From Pandoraea anhela (GTDB taxonomy: Bacteria; Pseudomonadota; Gammaproteobacteria; Burkholderiales; Burkholderiaceae), in NCBI RefSeq assembly GCF_902459655.1, contig NZ_CABPSB010000006.1:1-64000 (forward strand): a stretch of DNA of 64,000 bases, written 5' to 3'. Under the pieces are notes generated by a model. It had not been told where the DNA came from, searched no databases, and worked only from the letters and a program-made list of their open reading frames with translations. Position numbers and translations under genes: made by a program. Within the stretch, counting starts at the first letter, position 1. Every line of letters begins with the position of its first letter. Below, one piece after another: positions 1-8,631 of this stretch.

Positions 1-330
1 CCGGGCTTTGCAGCCCGTCGCTTCAACTTCGTCGCTGCTTTCGCTGCGTCGCTGTCGTTGCGAGAGACGAGATATTAGTGAAAACCCCGAACCTTGGCAA
101 GCGCTTTGTGAAAATAATTTGAAAAGGGCAAAAAAAGGCCCGCGTCGTGAGCGGGCCGAGATCCATGGGACAGGACACATGGAGGAGACGGGTTCACTGT
201 ATCCCCGCCACCCCCGACGACGCAACGAATGAAATCGCATATGCTTCCCTGAAAGCCTTCCCATATGGAAAGGCCATGCAGGCGTCGATTCCCCGCTATC
301 GCGACATCTATATAGATAAGAGCGTTCGAG
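1..330. other. Left-edge leader region without a clear gene
   Basis: No convincing protein gene is visible. Frame 1 is open from the left edge to a TAG at 76-78, so a gene tail entering from the left is possible but unsupported. From 79 the composition becomes AT-richer. A hairpin at 137-157 and another inverted repeat at 255-274 (gccttcccatatggaaaggc) lie in the segment, and a perfect 12-bp palindrome, atctatatagat, sits at 306-317 just before the first gene. The palindrome could supply a -10 element on either strand. Confidence 0.4.
130..157 (-). terminator. Intrinsic-terminator-like hairpin reading leftwards
   Basis: Arms ggcccgc (137-143) and gcgggcc (151-157) form a perfect 7-bp stem with a 7-nt loop. 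On the minus strand the stem is followed by a run of seven T (positions 136-130). The orientation requires transcription coming from the right on the minus strand. The next protein gene on that side (331) is on the plus strand, so no coding gene feeds it. Confidence 0.5.
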
Positions 331-2019
331 ATGCTTCCTTCGCAGGCCCTCCGCCGCTTTCACGCGCTGTTGCCCCATTGGTCAGGAACACACCGCTCGC
401 GCCGTTGGCCCGCGTTCGGATGGCGGCGCCTCGCGACACTCATTCCGGCAGCGCTCATTCTGGCCGCCTGCACCTCGGTGCGACCACCGGCGGAGCCGTC
501 GCCATGGACGGCCCATACGCCGGCGACGACGCCCGGCGCGCTCGCATCGGCGCTCGCGCCCGCCGTGCAGGCTCATCCGGGACAGTCCGGCTTCCAGTTG
601 CTGGCGACGGGCACCGCCGCGTTCACCACCCGTCTCGCGCTCGTCCAGTCAGCGCAGCATAGCCTCGATGTTCAGTACTACAGCGCGGGCGAGGACATTA
701 CCGGCCGACTGCTGCTGCAATCGCTACTCGACGCCGCCCACCGGGGCGTGCGCGTTCGCATGCTGGTCGACGACATCAACCGTCGCCACACCGATCCGGC
801 CTTCGCCGCGCTGGACCAGAGCCCCAACATCGAAATCCGCGTTTTCAACCCGTTCGGCACGCTCGACACGACGTTGCTCCAACGCGCCGGGAATCTGATC
901 ACCCAATTCGATCAGCTGAACCGTCGTATGCACAACAAGGCACTGGTCGCCGACAACCAACTGGCCATCGTCGGCGGGCGCAATCTGGGCGACGAATATT
1001 TCGACGCCAACCCCGACCTTTCCTTTCGCGACTTCGACTTGCTGTGCGCCGGCCCCGTAGTCGACGCCATCTCCCGCAGCTTCGATCACTTCTGGACCAG
1101 CCCGCAGTCCTACCCGCTCACGCAAGTGCAGTCCAGGATCGACAACGAGACGCTGGATGCCACCCGCGACGCCCTCGCCCAACACTGGCGCGACGCCGAC
1201 ACCGTGCCCGCCGGCCACGACGCACTCCATCAACCGCCCCTCGCCGCCAGCCTGCGCGACGGCACCGTCCCGCTCTTCTGGGCGCCCGCCGAACTCGCCG
1301 CCGACACCCCCGACAAACTGGACGCCCCCGCCACCGAGACGCAAAGCGCACCGGCGGACAAGCTGCGACAGCTCGCGGCGAACGCGCAGCGCGAGGTCCT
1401 GATCATCTCCCCTTATTTCGTGCCGCTCGACGGCGGCGTGCGATTCCTGTCGACATTGGCGCAACGCGGCGTCAGCGTGCGCGTGCTGACGAACTCGCTC
1501 GCCGCCACCGACGTCGTGCCCGTCCACGCCGGTTACGCCCGCTACCGTCCGGCCCTGTTGCAAGCCGGCATCGCGTTGTACGAGTTCAAACCCATCCGGA
1601 GCGACGACGGCGAGCGTCAGCCCCGTCGGGTGACGTTCGGCGGCTCCTCCCGGGCGAGTCTGCACGGCAAGGCGTATGTGATCGATCGGCGTGACGTCGT
1701 CCTCGGCTCGTTCAACCTCGACCCGCGCTCGGTACGTCTGAACACGGAACTGGCGATCGTGATCCATAGCCCGGAGTTTGCCGAACGAATGGCGCGCATC
1801 TTCGAGCGAGCGACATCGCCACGCGCGAGCTTTCGCGTCGAAATCGCCCCCACGGGCACCACGCCGCCCACGCCCACCCCACCGACGATGCTCCCGCTGC
1901 GGTGGGTCGGCGAAGACAACGGCCAGCCGCGAACGTTCGACGTTGAACCCTATGCCTCCTTCTGGCGTAATGCCGTAGCAGGCGCGTTCACTTTGCTCCC
2001 CAGCGACGACTTGCTCTGA
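331..2019 (+). CDS. Phospholipase D / cardiolipin synthase-like lipoprotein
   Basis: 562 residues. The N-terminus is basic, then hydrophobic, and ends in a lipobox (L-A-A-C, Cys47), so an envelope-anchored lipoprotein is predicted. Two HKD motifs typical of the phospholipase D superfamily are present: H201-N-K203 with D208, followed by GGRN, and H445-G-K447 with D452, followed by GSFN. Paired HKD motifs form one phosphatidyl-transfer active site. Family members act as cardiolipin synthases (ClsC/YmdC-like) or phospholipases. Length is somewhat above the roughly 470 residues of ClsC, partly from a Pro/Ala/Thr-rich stretch after the lipobox and a variable middle. The first ATG is used; the ribosome site before it is weak. 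It is a monocistronic plus-strand gene convergent with the TonB receptor. Whether it makes or degrades phospholipid cannot be told from sequence. Confidence 0.85.
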   Translation: MLPSQALRRFHALLPHWSGTHRSRRWPAFGWRRLATLIPAALILAACTSVRPPAEPSPWTAHTPATTPGALASALAPAVQAHPGQSGFQLLATGTAAFTTRLALVQSAQHSLDVQYYSAGEDITGRLLLQSLLDAAHRGVRVRMLVDDINRRHTDPAFAALDQSPNIEIRVFNPFGTLDTTLLQRAGNLITQFDQLNRRMHNKALVADNQLAIVGGRNLGDEYFDANPDLSFRDFDLLCAGPVVDAISRSFDHFWTSPQSYPLTQVQSRIDNETLDATRDALAQHWRDADTVPAGHDALHQPPLAASLRDGTVPLFWAPAELAADTPDKLDAPATETQSAPADKLRQLAANAQREVLIISPYFVPLDGGVRFLSTLAQRGVSVRVLTNSLAATDVVPVHAGYARYRPALLQAGIALYEFKPIRSDDGERQPRRVTFGGSSRASLHGKAYVIDRRDVVLGSFNLDPRSVRLNTELAIVIHSPEFAERMARIFERATSPRASFRVEIAPTGTTPPTPTPPTMLPLRWVGEDNGQPRTFDVEPYASFWRNAVAGAFTLLPSDDLL

Positions 2020-2085
2020 GCCGCCGGTCGCGGCCACAGAACCTCCGCATCGGCCACAGCCGTCAAGGCATGACGTCAGGCGCGC

Positions 2086-4674
2086 TCAAAACTCGAACGT
2101 CGCCGATAACGTCGCGGAACGCGCATCGCCGATGGCGACGACGGTCTGACTCACGCTCGACGGGTAATACGTTTTGTTGAACACATTCTTGACGTTGAGC
2201 TGATAGTGAACGGGATGACGTCCGATCTTGGTATCGTACGTGGCGAACACATCGGCGACGAAGTACGCCGGCAGCGTGAAACTGTTCGCCGAATCGCCCG
2301 GACGCGACCCGATATAACGCCCGACCGCGCCGAGACGCAGATTGCCGCTGCCGTCGCCAAGCACCGGCCCCCAGTCGTACACCCCGGCCAGCGACGCCGT
2401 ATGTCGGGCCGCGTTCACCAGCGTGTTGCCCGTGTAGATCGGGTCGTCGGTGATCTTCGCGTCGATGAATGCGTAGCTTGCGATCACGTTCCAGCGCTGC
2501 CCGATGCGCCCCGACACGTCCAGTTCGACGCCGCGCGAGCGCGCAGCCCCCGACGTGCGCCAATCCAGCGTGCTGCTCCCCGGCACGGCCTGCGACACGA
2601 GCACGTTGCGTTTGTCGATGTTGAACACCGCCAACGTGCCGCTCAGCCCGTTCGGCATATCGAGCTTCGCACCGACCTCATACGATTTGGCGTGCTCCGG
2701 CGGCACGTTCGAATCGATGACCACACCCGTCGACAACGGCGCGATGGTGGACGTGGGCTTGAGCGACTCCGAGTAACTGCCGTAGAGCGACAGATAGTCC
2801 CGCAACTTATAGACGACGCCCGCACGCGGCAGCCACTTCGAATCGCTGATATTCGTATTGGCCTTGAACGGCCGCCCCTTGCCCGCGATCTGGCTATAGG
2901 TCAGCAATCGCACCCCGCCCACGACAATCCATCGATCGCTCACGTGTATGGCGTCCTGGAAGAAGAGCGACGCATCGTGCAGCGTATCCGTCTGATCGCT
3001 ATCGCTGGCGGACACGGTCGTTGGAATCACCTCGCAGCCGTACACCGGGTTCAGATAGGAGAACGTGCACTTCGCCGCCTGACGAATCAGGTCGCGCCGA
3101 TAGATGCGTCGATACTCCCAATCCCCGCCGAACTGCAAGTCGTGACGCATGCCCGCGAGCGTGACCTTACCGTCGAGGTAAGCCGTGCCGAAGCTGTCGG
3201 TGCTGTCCGAGCCGAGCGTGCCGTCGTTGCTGCGCGAGACGATCCCCGTCTTCGCATTCACACCGGTGATACGTAACTGTCCCGCGTCGTAAGTCTCCGT
3301 GTTGTAGCTGTAGCCGAAGTGCGCCTTCCAGTCGGGATTGAACTGATGATCGACCGTGATCTGCGCCAGATGGGACTGTCCTGCCATCTCGTTATGCACA
3401 TCGTCCAGACGCTCACGTGCCGGAATCGCGAGCGGCTTGTTCGTCGTCGGATCGAGCGCGGTGCCGCGATCGAACGGCGTCAGGAAGTTGCGGTACTCGT
3501 AAGACGCGACGACTTGGGTATCGCGTCCGTAATAGGCGAGCGTCGGCGCCACGAGCGTTTCGCGCTGCGACCCGAAGGCCCGCCAGTACTGCTGGTTGTT
3601 CTGATCGACGACCAGCCGGTAGGCCAGCCTCGAATCGCCGATGGGGCCGGTCGTGTCGAGCGTCTCTTCCATGCCGTTCTTGCCGTGACCGTAGGTCGTG
3701 CCAGCCACGCTCACCGCCGTATAAGGCTTGAGCAGCGGACGCTTGCTCACCACGTTGATCACACCGCCCGGATCCATGATCCCGTAGAGCAGCGACGTCG
3801 GCCCCTTGAGCACCTCGACCGAATCGGCGTTCGCGTTCAGCCCGCGGCCCTGCACGAGCGGCATGCTGTTGTGCATGATCGAGCCGTCGCGGTTGCCGCC
3901 GAAGCCGCGCTTGAGCAGCGTGTCCTGCGTACTCGCCAGCGTATTGCCCTGCACGATGCCGCTGACGTTGATGAGTGCGTCGTCGAGCGTGCGGGCGCGC
4001 TGGTCCGCGAGCACCTGATGCGGCACGACATTGATGGCCTGCGGAATGTCGAGTACCGGGGCGTCGGAGCGGGTGACGTTGGCGTCTGCCGGCATGCGGT
4101 ACGCGTCGGACCAGGCCTGCGCCTGCACATGCGTAGTCGGCAGGGCGATGTCGCTCGCCCCACCATCTGCCGCCGCCGTCAACACCGTCGAGGCAACGGG
4201 CGCAGCCTGCGGCACCAGCGTATAGCCTGCCCCCTGCGGCGACGCCGTCAGCCCGGTGCCCGCCAGCAACTGGCCGAACGCGCCCGGCACGTCGAAACGC
4301 CCCTGCACGCCGGGGCTCAGACGCCCCGTGGTCAGCGCAGGCGAGTATGTCAGCAGGATGCCCGCCTCACGGCCGAAGCGCGTGAGCGCGGCGTCGAGCG
4401 GGCCGGCCGGAATGTCGTAGCTGCGGGCGGTGGCTCTGGCTGCGGCGTCGGACTGGGCCGTTGTCTGCGCATGGGCGACGTCTGGCCGGAATGTCGACGC
4501 GAACGCGGCGAAGGTGAGCGCGACGCCAGCGCAGATGCGGCGTCGATGCCAACCGGCGGTGGGAGAGGACGGCCGCGGCAAGCGGGGCAAGAGGGGCAAG
4601 GCGGACAGGGGGGACAGGGGGGGCAAGTGCGGCAAACGCAGGCAGCGCAACGATTCAGGTAACACGACGGCCAT
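2086..4674 (-). CDS. TonB-dependent siderophore receptor with STN signalling domain
   Basis: 862 residues, an outer-membrane transporter for a ferric siderophore. After a signal region (hydrophobic core around residues 48-70) comes an STN domain (about 85-155) beginning at the S-Y-D-I-P-A-G-P-L-type motif. That domain talks to FecR-type regulators. A plug domain follows (about 190-310, including L-K-G-P-T-S-L-L-Y-G), then a beta barrel ending in aromatic Phe (A-T-F-E-F). The overall pattern is that of FpvA/FoxA/FhuE-like receptors; the siderophore is not identifiable. It lies downstream of fecI and fecR on the same strand, consistent with transmembrane signalling control of its own expression. 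The first 40 residues contain a Leu-Pro-x repeat encoded by 9-bp tandem repeats, so the true start is uncertain and could lie downstream at a non-ATG codon. Confidence 0.9.
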   Translation of the reverse strand: MAVVLPESLRCLRLPHLPPLSPLSALPLLPRLPRPSSPTAGWHRRRICAGVALTFAAFASTFRPDVAHAQTTAQSDAAARATARSYDIPAGPLDAALTRFGREAGILLTYSPALTTGRLSPGVQGRFDVPGAFGQLLAGTGLTASPQGAGYTLVPQAAPVASTVLTAAADGGASDIALPTTHVQAQAWSDAYRMPADANVTRSDAPVLDIPQAINVVPHQVLADQRARTLDDALINVSGIVQGNTLASTQDTLLKRGFGGNRDGSIMHNSMPLVQGRGLNANADSVEVLKGPTSLLYGIMDPGGVINVVSKRPLLKPYTAVSVAGTTYGHGKNGMEETLDTTGPIGDSRLAYRLVVDQNNQQYWRAFGSQRETLVAPTLAYYGRDTQVVASYEYRNFLTPFDRGTALDPTTNKPLAIPARERLDDVHNEMAGQSHLAQITVDHQFNPDWKAHFGYSYNTETYDAGQLRITGVNAKTGIVSRSNDGTLGSDSTDSFGTAYLDGKVTLAGMRHDLQFGGDWEYRRIYRRDLIRQAAKCTFSYLNPVYGCEVIPTTVSASDSDQTDTLHDASLFFQDAIHVSDRWIVVGGVRLLTYSQIAGKGRPFKANTNISDSKWLPRAGVVYKLRDYLSLYGSYSESLKPTSTIAPLSTGVVIDSNVPPEHAKSYEVGAKLDMPNGLSGTLAVFNIDKRNVLVSQAVPGSSTLDWRTSGAARSRGVELDVSGRIGQRWNVIASYAFIDAKITDDPIYTGNTLVNAARHTASLAGVYDWGPVLGDGSGNLRLGAVGRYIGSRPGDSANSFTLPAYFVADVFATYDTKIGRHPVHYQLNVKNVFNKTYYPSSVSQTVVAIGDARSATLSATFEF
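4575..4646. repeat. Degenerate 9-bp tandem repeat at the 5' end of the receptor gene
   Basis: About eight 9-bp units related to ggggcaag plus one base run head to tail. On the minus strand they encode a repeated Leu-Pro-x pattern before the signal peptide of the TonB receptor. Unit-number change would keep the reading frame. Confidence 0.65.
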
Positions 4675-4892
4675 GATGTGAGATCTCGTACAGGCAGGAG
4701 AGAAGGTTTCACTTCCCTTGTCACGCGAGACCGACGAAACAGCTCACTGACCGTACAAAAAATCCGAAAAAAGTGGGGAGCAACCTGCAGCGCCCCGCCA
4801 GACGGGCGCCCGGCATGCCTGAACGGCCGCCGGCCGCCGGCCACCCGCCGACCCACACGGCACGGCCCCGTACCGGGGAGCAGCGCCGCCCC

Positions 4893-5921
4893 TTAGCTAC
4901 GTGGTCCGACCGTCACCCAATACCGGGTGACGGACACGACCGACACCGGTAACGCGTGCGGCAGCACACCGAGAACGGCGTCGGTGTCCGCCAGCGGATA
5001 CGTGCCGGACACGCGCAACGACGCCACCGCCGGATCGCAACGCAAATAGCCGCGCCGATAGCGCGACAGCTCCGCGAGGAAGGCGTCCAGCCGCAGGTCC
5101 ACGGCAACGAACATGCCGTCGGCCCACGCGCCGTCGCCATCGGCGAGCGGCAGCACCGCCCCGACACCGAGCGCATCGAATTGCGCCTGCTCGCCGGCAC
5201 GCACGATCCGAGCGCCCGCCGCGTCGTTGTCCAACGCCCCGGGGGCGACGCGAACCGCGCCCTCGAACACTTGTAGCGAGACGTTCGTCTCCTCTTGCGG
5301 CTGGCGCACCACGAAGCGCGTGCCCATGGGCTGGAGCGTGCCGTGCGATGTCGTCACGACCAGCGCGCGCGGCGGCGCATGCCCGGCATCCTTGCCGGTC
5401 GTCACCATGATTTCGCCTTCGATGAGCGCGATGCTTCGCACCTTCCCGTCCATCGACAGCCGCACCGCGCTACGCGTATTGAGAACGAGTGTCGTGCCAT
5501 CGGCCAGACGCAATGTGCGACGCTCGCCCACGCCGGTCCGCGCGTCCGCACGCAGCCGCTGAATCGCCATCGGATCGCTCGCCACCCATGCCCCGCCGCC
5601 GACGAACAGCGCGCCAGCCATGGCCTTCACCGCCATACGGCGCGCCCGCGAACGCGGCGCACGCAACGCCGCCTGCGCGAGCGCCGCGCCGAGCGTGCCC
5701 GACGCATGACGCATGCGCGCATCCGCATGCTCGATATGACGCCATGCACGCTCGTGTTCGGGGTGCGCCTCGCGCCAGCGCGCGCACGCGGCGCGCAACG
5801 TGTCGGTGGCGTCGCCGCTTTGCAGCGTCACCCACCATTCGACGGCCTGCTGCGCAATCCCGGCATCGAAGGACGAGGAGGAGGATGGGGAGGAGGACGA
5901 GGACAAAACGGCGCGCGTCAC
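4893..5921 (-). CDS. FecR-type anti-sigma/sigma regulator
   Basis: 342 residues from a GTG start at 5921. That start was chosen because it overlaps the fecI stop by 4 nt (GTGA) and removes a low-quality N-terminal extension of 55 residues. Order: a Ser-rich N-terminus, a DUF4880-like cytoplasmic segment (with the E-W-W and H-P-E-H-E-R-A-W-R signatures), one hydrophobic segment (A-V-K-A-M-A-G-A-L-F-V-G-G-G), then a periplasmic FecR domain (T-L-R-L-A-D-G-T, later G-T-R-F-V-V-R) and a short C-terminal part. FecR proteins bind the STN domain of the cognate receptor and control the ECF sigma factor at the inner membrane. It sits between fecI and the receptor gene. The poly-Ser start comes from a gaggag-type microsatellite near 5870-5902. 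Confidence 0.87.
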   Translation of the reverse strand: MTRAVLSSSSSPSSSSSFDAGIAQQAVEWWVTLQSGDATDTLRAACARWREAHPEHERAWRHIEHADARMRHASGTLGAALAQAALRAPRSRARRMAVKAMAGALFVGGGAWVASDPMAIQRLRADARTGVGERRTLRLADGTTLVLNTRSAVRLSMDGKVRSIALIEGEIMVTTGKDAGHAPPRALVVTTSHGTLQPMGTRFVVRQPQEETNVSLQVFEGAVRVAPGALDNDAAGARIVRAGEQAQFDALGVGAVLPLADGDGAWADGMFVAVDLRLDAFLAELSRYRRGYLRCDPAVASLRVSGTYPLADTDAVLGVLPHALPVSVVSVTRYWVTVGPRS

Positions 5922-6433
5922 GCCGCCTCCATCGCAAAGAAGCACTGCGTTCCTGCGCGCACCAGATGGCGCTTGACCGTCGCCAGCGAAATGCCCAGTT
6001 CGGCGGCGATGTCGGGATGCGTCCGTCCGTCGAGTTGCGCCAGCAGAAATGCGCGCTTGACGAGGGGCGGCAAGCCGTCGAGACATCGGTCGATCTCGAA
6101 CAGCGTTTCTAGGACGATGGCGCGCGCTTCGGGAGACGGGGCGAAGGCTTCGGGCTGTTGGGCGAGCGCGTCGAGATAGGCGCGTTCGATCTGCGCGCGA
6201 CGCCAGTCGTTGTAGAGCACGCGCTTGGCGACGGTCGTCAGAAACGCCCGCGGCGACGCCAGCATACGCGGCGGATCGCGTTCGAGCAGACGAACGAACG
6301 TGTCATGCGCAAGATCGGCCGCACGGTGCGAGCAGCCGGTCTTGCGGTGCAGCCAGCCATACAGCCAGCCGTGATGATCGGTGTAGAGTCCCTGCAACGT
6401 GGTGTCGCGTTGCAGCGTGTCGTCGGCGGGCAT
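5918..6433 (-). CDS. FecI-type ECF sigma factor for iron uptake
   Basis: 171 residues, the usual length for the FecI group. Sigma region 2 is near residues 15-85 (Y-G-W-L-H-R-K, then D-L-A-H-D-T-F-V-R-L-L). Sigma region 4 with its helix-turn-helix is near 110-165 (L-P-P-L-V-K-R-A-F, then G-I-S-L-A-T-V-K-R-H). It should direct RNA polymerase to the siderophore-receptor promoter when FecR relays the receptor signal. It is the first gene of the fecI-fecR-receptor unit. A Fur-box-like sequence overlaps the start of its promoter, so iron repression is expected. The fecR gene begins inside its stop codon, implying translational coupling. Confidence 0.9.
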   Translation of the reverse strand: MPADDTLQRDTTLQGLYTDHHGWLYGWLHRKTGCSHRAADLAHDTFVRLLERDPPRMLASPRAFLTTVAKRVLYNDWRRAQIERAYLDALAQQPEAFAPSPEARAIVLETLFEIDRCLDGLPPLVKRAFLLAQLDGRTHPDIAAELGISLATVKRHLVRAGTQCFFAMEAA

Positions 6434-6486
6434 ACGCCCCTCCTGTCCCCGGGCCAGGTGCGGCCGCGAGGCTCAGGCACCGTTTT

Positions 6487-6511
6487 GCAAATGAGAATCG
6501 TTCGCAGTATA
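6487..6511 (-). promoter_or_regulatory. Fur-box-like operator and -10 element of fecI
   Basis: On the minus strand a TATACT hexamer (6511-6506) is followed directly by gcgaacgattctcatttgc (6505-6487). The gattctcattt core closely matches proteobacterial Fur boxes. An operator overlapping the transcription start is a classical repressing position. No clear -35 element was found. Identification is by eye. Confidence 0.65.
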
Positions 6512-6620
6512 ACAAACAAGTCCCGGGGACACGGGATGGCCTGTCGCCCGCTTCGGCTACGCGTGGTGCGTATGCCACAACCGGCGTTCCGACCGTCCGA
6601 CGACATGGATCGGCAACCGA

Positions 6621-7334
6621 TCAGTAATAGGCGTCTTCCAGCAGCATGTCTTCGAAGAACGCGCCGAAGCGGTTCTGCGGATCGCGCAGGTGGATTTCCA
6701 GAATCCAGCGCATGGCCGACGGCGTCGTTTCGAAGTCGGCAAGCGAGCCGGTATGGATGGCCGCGTGCGGGAAGTCCGAGACGCGATGCCCCGGCAGATC
6801 GAAGTTCAGTGTCCAGCCCATGCGACGGGCGACCTCGTCCGCATGGGCGTAAAGCGCCTGTCCCGTCGCCCCCTCGCGCTGCCACTTCCGGCGCACGTCG
6901 TGGAACAGCGTTTCGGCGTCGCGGGCACAGCGTTCGTATTCTGCGTGTTCGCCAACGACGAAACTCGCGCCACCGTCGCCCTCCCACGCGTCGAAGCGTG
7001 GCGCGATGTCGATGAAGAAGATGTCGTTCTCAGCGAGCACCACGCCCGGCTCGGACGGCTGGCGCATCGGCTTGAGGGTGTTGGCGCCGAAGCGCACGCG
7101 GGTCGGATGCCAACTGAGTTCCAGACCGGCCGACACCAGCACGTCGCGGGCCATGGCGACAGCGGCTTCCTCGACCATGCCGGGCTGCACGTTGGCCGCA
7201 ATGTCGCCGATCGCGGCGCGGGTCTTGTTGCGGGCGGCAAGCATGCCGTCGACGGAGAATGCCGGGCCGACACGTTCGGCGAGCGAGGCTTCGTCGGGAT
7301 AGCGGACGGCGGAAGAAGGGGCTTGATTCGACAT
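6621..7334 (-). CDS. M24-family metallopeptidase (Xaa-Pro aminopeptidase/creatinase fold)
   Basis: 237 residues, consisting almost wholly of the pita-bread catalytic domain. Metal-ligand positions of the M24 family are recognisable in order: Asp in F-F-I-D-I-A-P, Asp in E-G-D-G-G-A-S-F, His in G-H-R-V-S-D-F-P-H, Glu in I-L-E-I-H-L and Glu in F-E-D-M-L-L. It lacks the N-terminal domain of classical prolidases and creatinases, so it belongs to the short single-domain forms. Members cleave Xaa-Pro dipeptides or hydrolyse C-N bonds in small molecules; the substrate is unknown. It is monocistronic and divergent from the GlxA-type regulator. Confidence 0.85.
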   Translation of the reverse strand: MSNQAPSSAVRYPDEASLAERVGPAFSVDGMLAARNKTRAAIGDIAANVQPGMVEEAAVAMARDVLVSAGLELSWHPTRVRFGANTLKPMRQPSEPGVVLAENDIFFIDIAPRFDAWEGDGGASFVVGEHAEYERCARDAETLFHDVRRKWQREGATGQALYAHADEVARRMGWTLNFDLPGHRVSDFPHAAIHTGSLADFETTPSAMRWILEIHLRDPQNRFGAFFEDMLLEDAYY

Positions 7335-7659
7335 CGTGACCTCTCAAGGAGCAAGTGTTGGGGGCGGGCGGCGACGGCCGATGCCGCCGCTCACCGCCAT
7401 TGTCGAAGCGCAGCCCTCACGCGCCGGACCCCGCGTGCGGCCCGATTGGGCCAACCAGCGGCATCTTCGCGCCAGCGTCCGGCCGACGCGTTGCCGATAT
7501 GCCGCTTTCTGCCAAAATGGGTCGCATCGCTGCCAGCAGGGCACCGCTGTCTGCGGCTTTCGTTCAGGCCGTCGTTCACGCTTTCGTTCTGGCTTGCGTT
7601 CTGGCTTTCGTTCGCGCCGTCGTTCGCCGTCTCTGCCGCTACCCGTTTCCCGAACCGTC
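7335..7659. other. Intergenic region with 12-bp tandem repeats
   Basis: The 325-bp gap between two divergent genes holds their promoters. Its right part (7556-7627) is a tandem repeat; the rest shows no gene. No clear sigma-70 pair was identified. Confidence 0.5.
7556..7627. repeat. Six 12-bp tandem repeats
   Basis: Six head-to-tail units of the gctttcgttctg type (variants gctttcgttcag, gccgtcgttcac, gctttcgttctg, gcttgcgttctg, gctttcgttcgc, gccgtcgttcgc) end 32 bp before the regulator start at 7660. Related units in inverted orientation lie at 8738-8769 on the other side of the gene. Confidence 0.75.
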
Positions 7660-8631
7660 ATGATCCGTAACGTTGTCCTCCTCGTTTTCCCCGGCGTGCA
7701 GTCGCTCGATGTCAGCGGTCCGCTCGACGTCTTCGCAGAGGCCAACCGCTTCCTGCTTCCGGGCGACCACTATCAGACGGAAGTCGTCGGCACGCAACAC
7801 GGTGCCATTGCCTGCTCGAACGGCATGACGTTGCTGCCGCGCCGTCACTACCAGGATGTCGGCGGACATGTCGATCTGCTGCTGGTCGCGGGCGGTCCCT
7901 CGCTGCTGAGCGACGATCTCGGCCCGAACGTCTACCGCTGGCTCACCGACATGGTCCCGCGCGCGCAACGCTACGGTTCGATCTGCAACGGCGCGCTGAT
8001 TCTGGCGGCGGCCGGGTTGCTCGACGGCAAGCGCGTGACCACGCACTGGAACGATGTCGACGTATTGGCCGAGCGCGCGCCCGGCGCGACCATCGAGGCC
8101 GATCGGCTGTTCATTCAGGACGGGCGTCTGTACACCTCCGCAGGCGTGACTGCGGGCATCGACCTGTCGCTGCATCTGCTCGCGCAGGATCACGGGCAGG
8201 AGGTGGCGTTGAATGTGGCGAAACGGCTGGTGGTCTTCACGCAGCGCGCAGGCGGACAGTCGCAGTTCAGCCCTTACCTGACCCCCTACGCCGAGCCGAA
8301 TTCGCCCGTCGCGCAGGTGCAGCAGTACGTGCTGGCGCATCTGGCCGAGCCGTTGTCGGTCGGCGATCTGGCGGCAGTGGCGAAGATGAGCGTGCGCAAC
8401 TTCTCGCGCGTGTTCGCGCGCGACGCAGGCGTGACACCGGCCGACTTCGTGAGCACCGCCCGTGTCGATGCGGCGCGGGTGATGCTCGAGAACGGCAACG
8501 CACCGCTCAAGACGGTGGCATGGGAATGCGGCTTCGGCGATCCGCACAACATGCGCAAGGTGTTTCAGCGTCGCTTCGGCGTCTCGCCGCAGCAGTACCG
8601 CGAGAACTTCGGGCAGCCGCAACAAGGATAA
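7660..8631 (+). CDS. GlxA/FtrA-type transcriptional regulator (DJ-1/PfpI domain plus AraC HTH)
   Basis: 323 residues from the ATG at 7660. The longer upstream open frame only translates the tandem repeats. Residues 1-190 form a class I glutamine amidotransferase-like (DJ-1/PfpI) domain with a nucleophile-elbow Cys (S-I-C109-N-G-A). Residues about 225-320 carry two AraC-type helix-turn-helix motifs (L-S-V-G-D-L-A-A-V-A-K-M-S, then G-F-G-D-P-H-N-M-R-K-V-F). GlxA-type regulators sense small metabolites and activate nearby catabolic genes; candidates here are the divergent M24 peptidase or the flavoprotein downstream. The ligand is unknown. Confidence 0.88.
   Translation: MIRNVVLLVFPGVQSLDVSGPLDVFAEANRFLLPGDHYQTEVVGTQHGAIACSNGMTLLPRRHYQDVGGHVDLLLVAGGPSLLSDDLGPNVYRWLTDMVPRAQRYGSICNGALILAAAGLLDGKRVTTHWNDVDVLAERAPGATIEADRLFIQDGRLYTSAGVTAGIDLSLHLLAQDHGQEVALNVAKRLVVFTQRAGGQSQFSPYLTPYAEPNSPVAQVQQYVLAHLAEPLSVGDLAAVAKMSVRNFSRVFARDAGVTPADFVSTARVDAARVMLENGNAPLKTVAWECGFGDPHNMRKVFQRRFGVSPQQYRENFGQPQQG

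Noticed and set aside
1-78. Tail of a protein gene entering from the left in frame 1
   Set aside because: Only 25 codons are visible and nothing in them identifies a family; mentioned in the region entry but not called.
724-2037. Long minus-strand open frame opposite the phospholipase D-like gene
   Set aside because: Its residues are an antisense shadow of a gene with two intact HKD motifs; no ribosome site or domain.
3319-4662. Long plus-strand open frame of 447 codons
   Set aside because: It is antisense to the TonB receptor, Arg/His-rich and without family features, as expected from high-GC antisense frames.
4675-4892. FecI-dependent promoter before the receptor gene
   Set aside because: A ggatttttt stretch on the minus strand near 4750 is suggestive, but no matching -10 at proper spacing could be fixed by eye.
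5922-6086. N-terminal extension of FecR from an upstream ATG
   Set aside because: The extension lies wholly inside fecI, is Arg-rich and unconserved; the GTG overlapping the fecI stop is the better start.
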